DNA of 64,000 nucleotides from WHSW01 sp963769945. GTDB lineage: Bacteria > Actinomycetota > Thermoleophilia > Solirubrobacterales > 70-9. The stretch lies in contig CAVYOA010000001.1 in the NCBI GenBank assembly GCA_963769945.1, forward strand, positions 1 to 64,000. Reading direction: 5' to 3'. Numbering within the stretch: the first letter of the stretch is position 1; each line of letters begins with the position of its first letter. Positions 61,416 through 64,000 of this stretch are shown piece by piece. The notes under the pieces were generated by a model that had not been told where the DNA came from, searched no databases, and was given only the letters and a program-made list of their open reading frames with translations. The translations under genes and the position numbers were made by a program.

Positions 61416-61868
61416 TCAGGCCAGCTGCGAGCGCAGCTCCGCCATTCGCATCACCGTGAGCGCCGCGTGGCGTCCCTGGTCGCGCTTGTCGCCGCCCGCA
61501 CGCGCCTCGGCCTGCTCGCGGGTATCGCAGGTGATCAGGCCGAAGGCACAGGGCACGCCGGTCTGCAGCTGGATGTTCTGAATCCCGGCGGCGGCCTCGC
61601 CGCAGACGAAGTCGTAGTGATCGGTCTCGCCGCGGATGACGACGCCGAGACAGGCGATGCCGTCGAAGCGTCCCGACTCGGCGCAGAGCTTCGCCCCCAT
61701 CGGCAGCTCGAAGGCGCCCGGAACTTCGAACGTATGGACCGAGGCCGCGCTGACCTCGTTTTCGCTGAAGGCCTCGATGGCGCCGTTGACCAAGCGCTCG
61801 GCCAGATCCTCGTAGAAAGTGGCGACAACCACCGCGAACTCGCCCGAACTGCCTGTTTGCTCAGTCAT
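61416..61868 (-). CDS. ribH: 6,7-dimethyl-8-ribityllumazine synthase
   Basis: A 150-residue lumazine synthase. FAVVVATFYEDLAERLVNGAIEAF, VHTFEVPGAFELPMGAKL, ACLGVVIRGETDHYDFVCGEAAAGIQNIQLQTGVPCAFGLITCDTREQAEARAG covers the active site, including His in DHYDFV. Its ATG overlaps the ribBA end by 8 bp. It condenses DHBP with the ribityl-pyrimidine in riboflavin synthesis. Confidence 0.96.
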   Translation of the reverse strand: MTEQTGSSGEFAVVVATFYEDLAERLVNGAIEAFSENEVSAASVHTFEVPGAFELPMGAKLCAESGRFDGIACLGVVIRGETDHYDFVCGEAAAGIQNIQLQTGVPCAFGLITCDTREQAEARAGGDKRDQGRHAALTVMRMAELRSQLA

Positions 61869-63144
61869 CGGAGTTGATCTCGTCGCGCAGGTGTTCCTCG
61901 GCCAGCAGCTGCTCGTCGAGCGCCAAGCCCTGGTGGTGGAGCTTGTGGCCCATTTTGTCGCGCTTTGCCTTCAGGTAGTCCTCGTTGTGGGGGTTCGGTA
62001 TCGACTGGATCGGGACCTGCTCGGCAACCGAGAGCCCGTAGCCCTCGAGGCCGTGGATCTTCTTTGGATTGTTGGTGAGGATGCGGATGCTCGTCAGCCC
62101 GAGGTCGACAAGGATCTGGGCGCCGATGCCGTAGTCGCGCAGGTCAGCTGGTAGCCCGAGCTGGAGATTGGCGTCGACGGTGTCAAAGCCCTCCTCCTGC
62201 AGCTTGTAGGCGCGCAGCTTGTTCAGCAGGCCGATGCCACGGCCCTCTTGGGAGAGGTACAGCAATACGCCCCTGCCCTCCTGCTCGATCATCGCCATCG
62301 CCGCTTCGAGCTGCTCGCCGCAGTCGCAGCGAAGCGAATGGAACACGTCGCCGGTCAGGCATTCCGAGTGAACCCTGACGAGCACGTCCTTGGCGCCGTC
62401 GACATCGCCCTTGACCATCGCCACGTGGTGCTTGTCGTCGAGCAACGCCCGGTAGCCGACGGCGTCGAACTCGCCGAAAGCCGTCGGCAGCCTGGTCGAG
62501 ACAATGCGCTCGACCAGCATCTCGGTGCGCCGGCGGTAGGCGATCAGGTCGGCAACCGTGATCATCTTCAGGCCGTGGCGCTCGCAGTAGGGGACGAGGT
62601 CGGGGACGCGGGCCATGGTGCCGTCGTCGTTCATGATCTCGCAGATGACGCCGGACGGATTGAGCCCGGCCAGGCGCGCCAGATCAACGGCGGCCTCGGT
62701 CTGACCGGCGCGCTCGAGCACGCCGCCGTCCTTGGCGCGAAGCGGGAAGACATGGCCGGGCTGGACCAGGGCCTCGGGCTTCGAGGCGGCGTCGATCGCG
62801 ACCTGGATCGTGTGCGCGCGATCGGCCGCCGAGATTCCGGTGGTCACGCCCTCGCGCGCCTCTACCGAGACGGTGAACGCCGTTTGCAGTGGCGCCTCGT
62901 TCTTGGCCGCCATCAGGTTGAGCTTGAGCTCGTCACAGCGCTCGCCGGTCAGCGTCAAGCAGATCAGCCCGCGGGCCTCCTTGGCCATGAAGTTGATCGC
63001 CTCGGGGGTGGCGAACTGAGCGGCCATCGTCAGGTCGCCCTCGTTCTCGCGGGTCTCGTCGTCGCAGACGACGACCATCTTGCCCTCGCGGATGTCGTCG
63101 AGGGCCTCCTCAACGGTTGAGAACGCGGTTGTCGTAGAGGTCAT
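61861..63144 (-). CDS. ribBA: DHBP synthase / GTP cyclohydrolase II
   Basis: A 427-residue bifunctional enzyme from ATG 63144 (AAAGGAAG upstream). The RibB half (about 1-205) has VVCDDETRENEGDLTMAAQFATPEAINFMAKEARGLICL and RAGQTEAAVDLARLAGL. The RibA half has VRVHSECLTGDVFHSLRCDCGEQL, with zinc Cys residues, and GVLLYLSQEGRGIGL and ILTNNPKKIHGLEGYGL. It supplies both branches of riboflavin synthesis. Its start overlaps the ribE stop (ATGA). Confidence 0.96.
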   Translation of the reverse strand: MTSTTTAFSTVEEALDDIREGKMVVVCDDETRENEGDLTMAAQFATPEAINFMAKEARGLICLTLTGERCDELKLNLMAAKNEAPLQTAFTVSVEAREGVTTGISAADRAHTIQVAIDAASKPEALVQPGHVFPLRAKDGGVLERAGQTEAAVDLARLAGLNPSGVICEIMNDDGTMARVPDLVPYCERHGLKMITVADLIAYRRRTEMLVERIVSTRLPTAFGEFDAVGYRALLDDKHHVAMVKGDVDGAKDVLVRVHSECLTGDVFHSLRCDCGEQLEAAMAMIEQEGRGVLLYLSQEGRGIGLLNKLRAYKLQEEGFDTVDANLQLGLPADLRDYGIGAQILVDLGLTSIRILTNNPKKIHGLEGYGLSVAEQVPIQSIPNPHNEDYLKAKRDKMGHKLHHQGLALDEQLLAEEHLRDEINSDD

Positions 63145-63749
63145 GCGCCGCTTCCTTTCTGGTTGAAGCCTAGAAGGCGCTCGACATAGCGGGCGATCAC
63201 ATCGAACTCCAGGTTGACCCACGGTGCTTCGATTGACGCCCCGCTCAGCGTCGTCCGCTCGAGCGTCTCGGGGATGAGCGAGACCTCGAAGCCGTCGGCA
63301 GTCAAGTTCGAGACGGTGAGGCTGACGCCGTCGACGGTGACCGAGCCATGCTCGACCAGGTAGCGGCGAAAGCGCTCGGGCACCGCGATCTCAACCCGCC
63401 GGGCAAAGCCGTCTTCGCTGATCAGCACGACGTCGCCGCGGCAGTCGACGTGGCCCTGGACGAGATGACCGCCGAGCGGCTCGCCGGCGCGCAGCGCCGG
63501 CTCGAGGTTGACGCGATCGCCGGCGACGCACTCGCCGAGATTGGTGAGGGCGAGCGTCTGGTTCATCACGTCTGCCGCGAACGCCCCATCGCTGAGCGAG
63601 GCCGCGGTCAAGCAAACCCCGCTGACTGAGACCGAGTCACCCTCACGCAGGTCAGTCGTGAGGCCTGCGGCGATCCGCAGCCGCGCGCCGCCGTCTGAGC
63701 GTTCGACGGCTTCGACGGTTCCCAGCTCCGCGATGATGCCGGTGAACAT
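63141..63749 (-). CDS. ribE: Riboflavin synthase alpha chain
   Basis: A 202-residue protein from ATG 63749: MFTGIIAELGTVEAVERSDGGARL, SVSVSGVCLTAASLSDGAFAADVMNQTL, and a second lumazine-binding repeat GHLVQGHVDCRGDVVLI, VDGVSLTVSNLTADGFEVSLIPETLERTTL. It dismutates lumazine into riboflavin. A longer frame to 63827 runs into the upstream structured element; the MFTGII start is standard for the family. Confidence 0.95.
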   Translation of the reverse strand: MFTGIIAELGTVEAVERSDGGARLRIAAGLTTDLREGDSVSVSGVCLTAASLSDGAFAADVMNQTLALTNLGECVAGDRVNLEPALRAGEPLGGHLVQGHVDCRGDVVLISEDGFARRVEIAVPERFRRYLVEHGSVTVDGVSLTVSNLTADGFEVSLIPETLERTTLSGASIEAPWVNLEFDVIARYVERLLGFNQKGSGA

Positions 63750-63752
63750 CAG

Positions 63753-63912
63753 TGGACCGTCCAGAAACGTGGTGCCTGAAACGGCGAGTCGCAGGCGCCG
63801 GCTGGCAAGGACGCAGGGAGCCCGCATGGCAGAGCCATGGGGGCGACTGAGGACGCAGCCACGGCGGCGATCTGCGGCCGCAGTTTCGGGTGCAACGTTT
63901 GTGGACGGTCCA
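63753..63912. repeat. Structured intercistronic element A (ribD-ribE)
   Basis: TGGACCGTCCA (63753-63763) and TGGACGGTCCA (63902-63912) are 11-bp inverted repeats, each itself a near palindrome. Inside lies a central CATGGC-AGA-GCCATG hairpin extended by GCCC/GGGC (63820-63844), flanked by GGACGCAGGGAGC and GCGACTGAGGACGC, as in element B (60594-60696). It ends 3 bp before the ribE ATG. I do not see the conserved core of the FMN riboswitch. Confidence 0.6.
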
Positions 63913-63917
63913 CTAGC

Positions 63918-64000
63918 TCACCACTCTCTCAGCCGAGCTCTGATGAGAACGTCGGTGCCGCAGCGCTCGGACTCGATCGCAAGCGCGCGCTCGCCGTCAT
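63918..64000 (-). CDS. ribD: Riboflavin biosynthesis protein RibD, C-terminal end (partial)
   Basis: The minus-strand frame open from the window edge ends DGERALAIESERCGTDVLIRARLREW with TGA at 63918-63920. The G-DVLI-ARLRE pattern is typical of RibD reductase C-termini. Its place before ribE-ribBA-ribH supports ribD. Only 26 codons are visible, so the call rests on the operon order and this tail. Confidence 0.55.
   Translation of the reverse strand, partial: DGERALAIESERCGTDVLIRARLREW

Noticed and set aside
63750..63917. FMN riboswitch ahead of ribE
   Set aside because: I looked for its conserved core on the minus strand and did not see it. The region holds other inverted repeats.
15532..64000. 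CRISPR arrays or insertion sequences
   Set aside because: No regularly spaced repeats and no transposase frame were seen. The only recombinase is a Xer-type housekeeping enzyme.

Overview
The window is about 70% GC and carries the conserved actinobacterial chromosome block rpmB-fakA-recG-rsmD-coaD-rpmF-plsX-acpP-rnc-smc-ftsY-ffh-rpsP-khpA-trmD-rplS-lepB-rnhB-yraN-comM-dprA, nearly all on the minus strand. A WhiG/FliA-type sigma factor, a second EF-G and a SARP regulator also fit Actinomycetota. A deep-branching class such as Thermoleophilia is my guess; nothing here proves it.

The first 15.3 kb is one giant inverted duplication with its axis at base 6930. The right arm (6931-15318) is mostly readable. 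From the axis outward it holds a truncated DUF4435/TOPRIM-like gene, an AAA ATPase (together a PARIS-type anti-phage pair of lower GC), tRNA-Cys, a PadR regulator, an Asp-nucleophile alpha/beta hydrolase, a SnoaL-like protein, a secreted phosphoesterase, and a FtsX/MacB-type ABC permease with its ATPase. The left arm (1-6929) holds the same genes in mirror order, riddled with indels and lacking 1301 bp. It is best read as a fold-back chimera at a contig end, so left-arm genes are listed as degenerate copies.

15.5-31 kb is an accessory and housekeeping mix: a DUF899 protein, a methyltransferase, two related small proteins (one with SHOCT), a small membrane-anchored protein divergent from a SARP/AfsR regulator, a SnoaL-like gene next to tRNA-Gly, a secreted subtilase, a FUSC-type membrane protein, a GFA protein, a RNase HI-like protein, EF-G2, a sigma factor, a Xer recombinase and an L,D-transpeptidase. 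31-41 kb holds an epimerase/acyltransferase pair, a 5-FCL-like protein, a hydrolase, ilvD, and the coupled run comM-dprA-thiD-orfX.

41-64 kb is the translation, secretion, lipid and replication block, ending in a riboflavin operon (ribD-ribE-ribBA-ribH). Many genes there overlap by ATGA, GTGA or TGATG, so they are probably co-translated. Points of interest are an SMC of only 793 residues with no visible hinge, two related structured intercistronic elements (rpmB-fakA and ribD-ribE), a terminator-like attenuator before rplS, missing rimM, and a lepB frame with no ATG/GTG/TTG at its expected start. Single-base frameshifts recur in about a dozen genes, including dprA, comM and ftsY, which points to residual indel error in the assembly.
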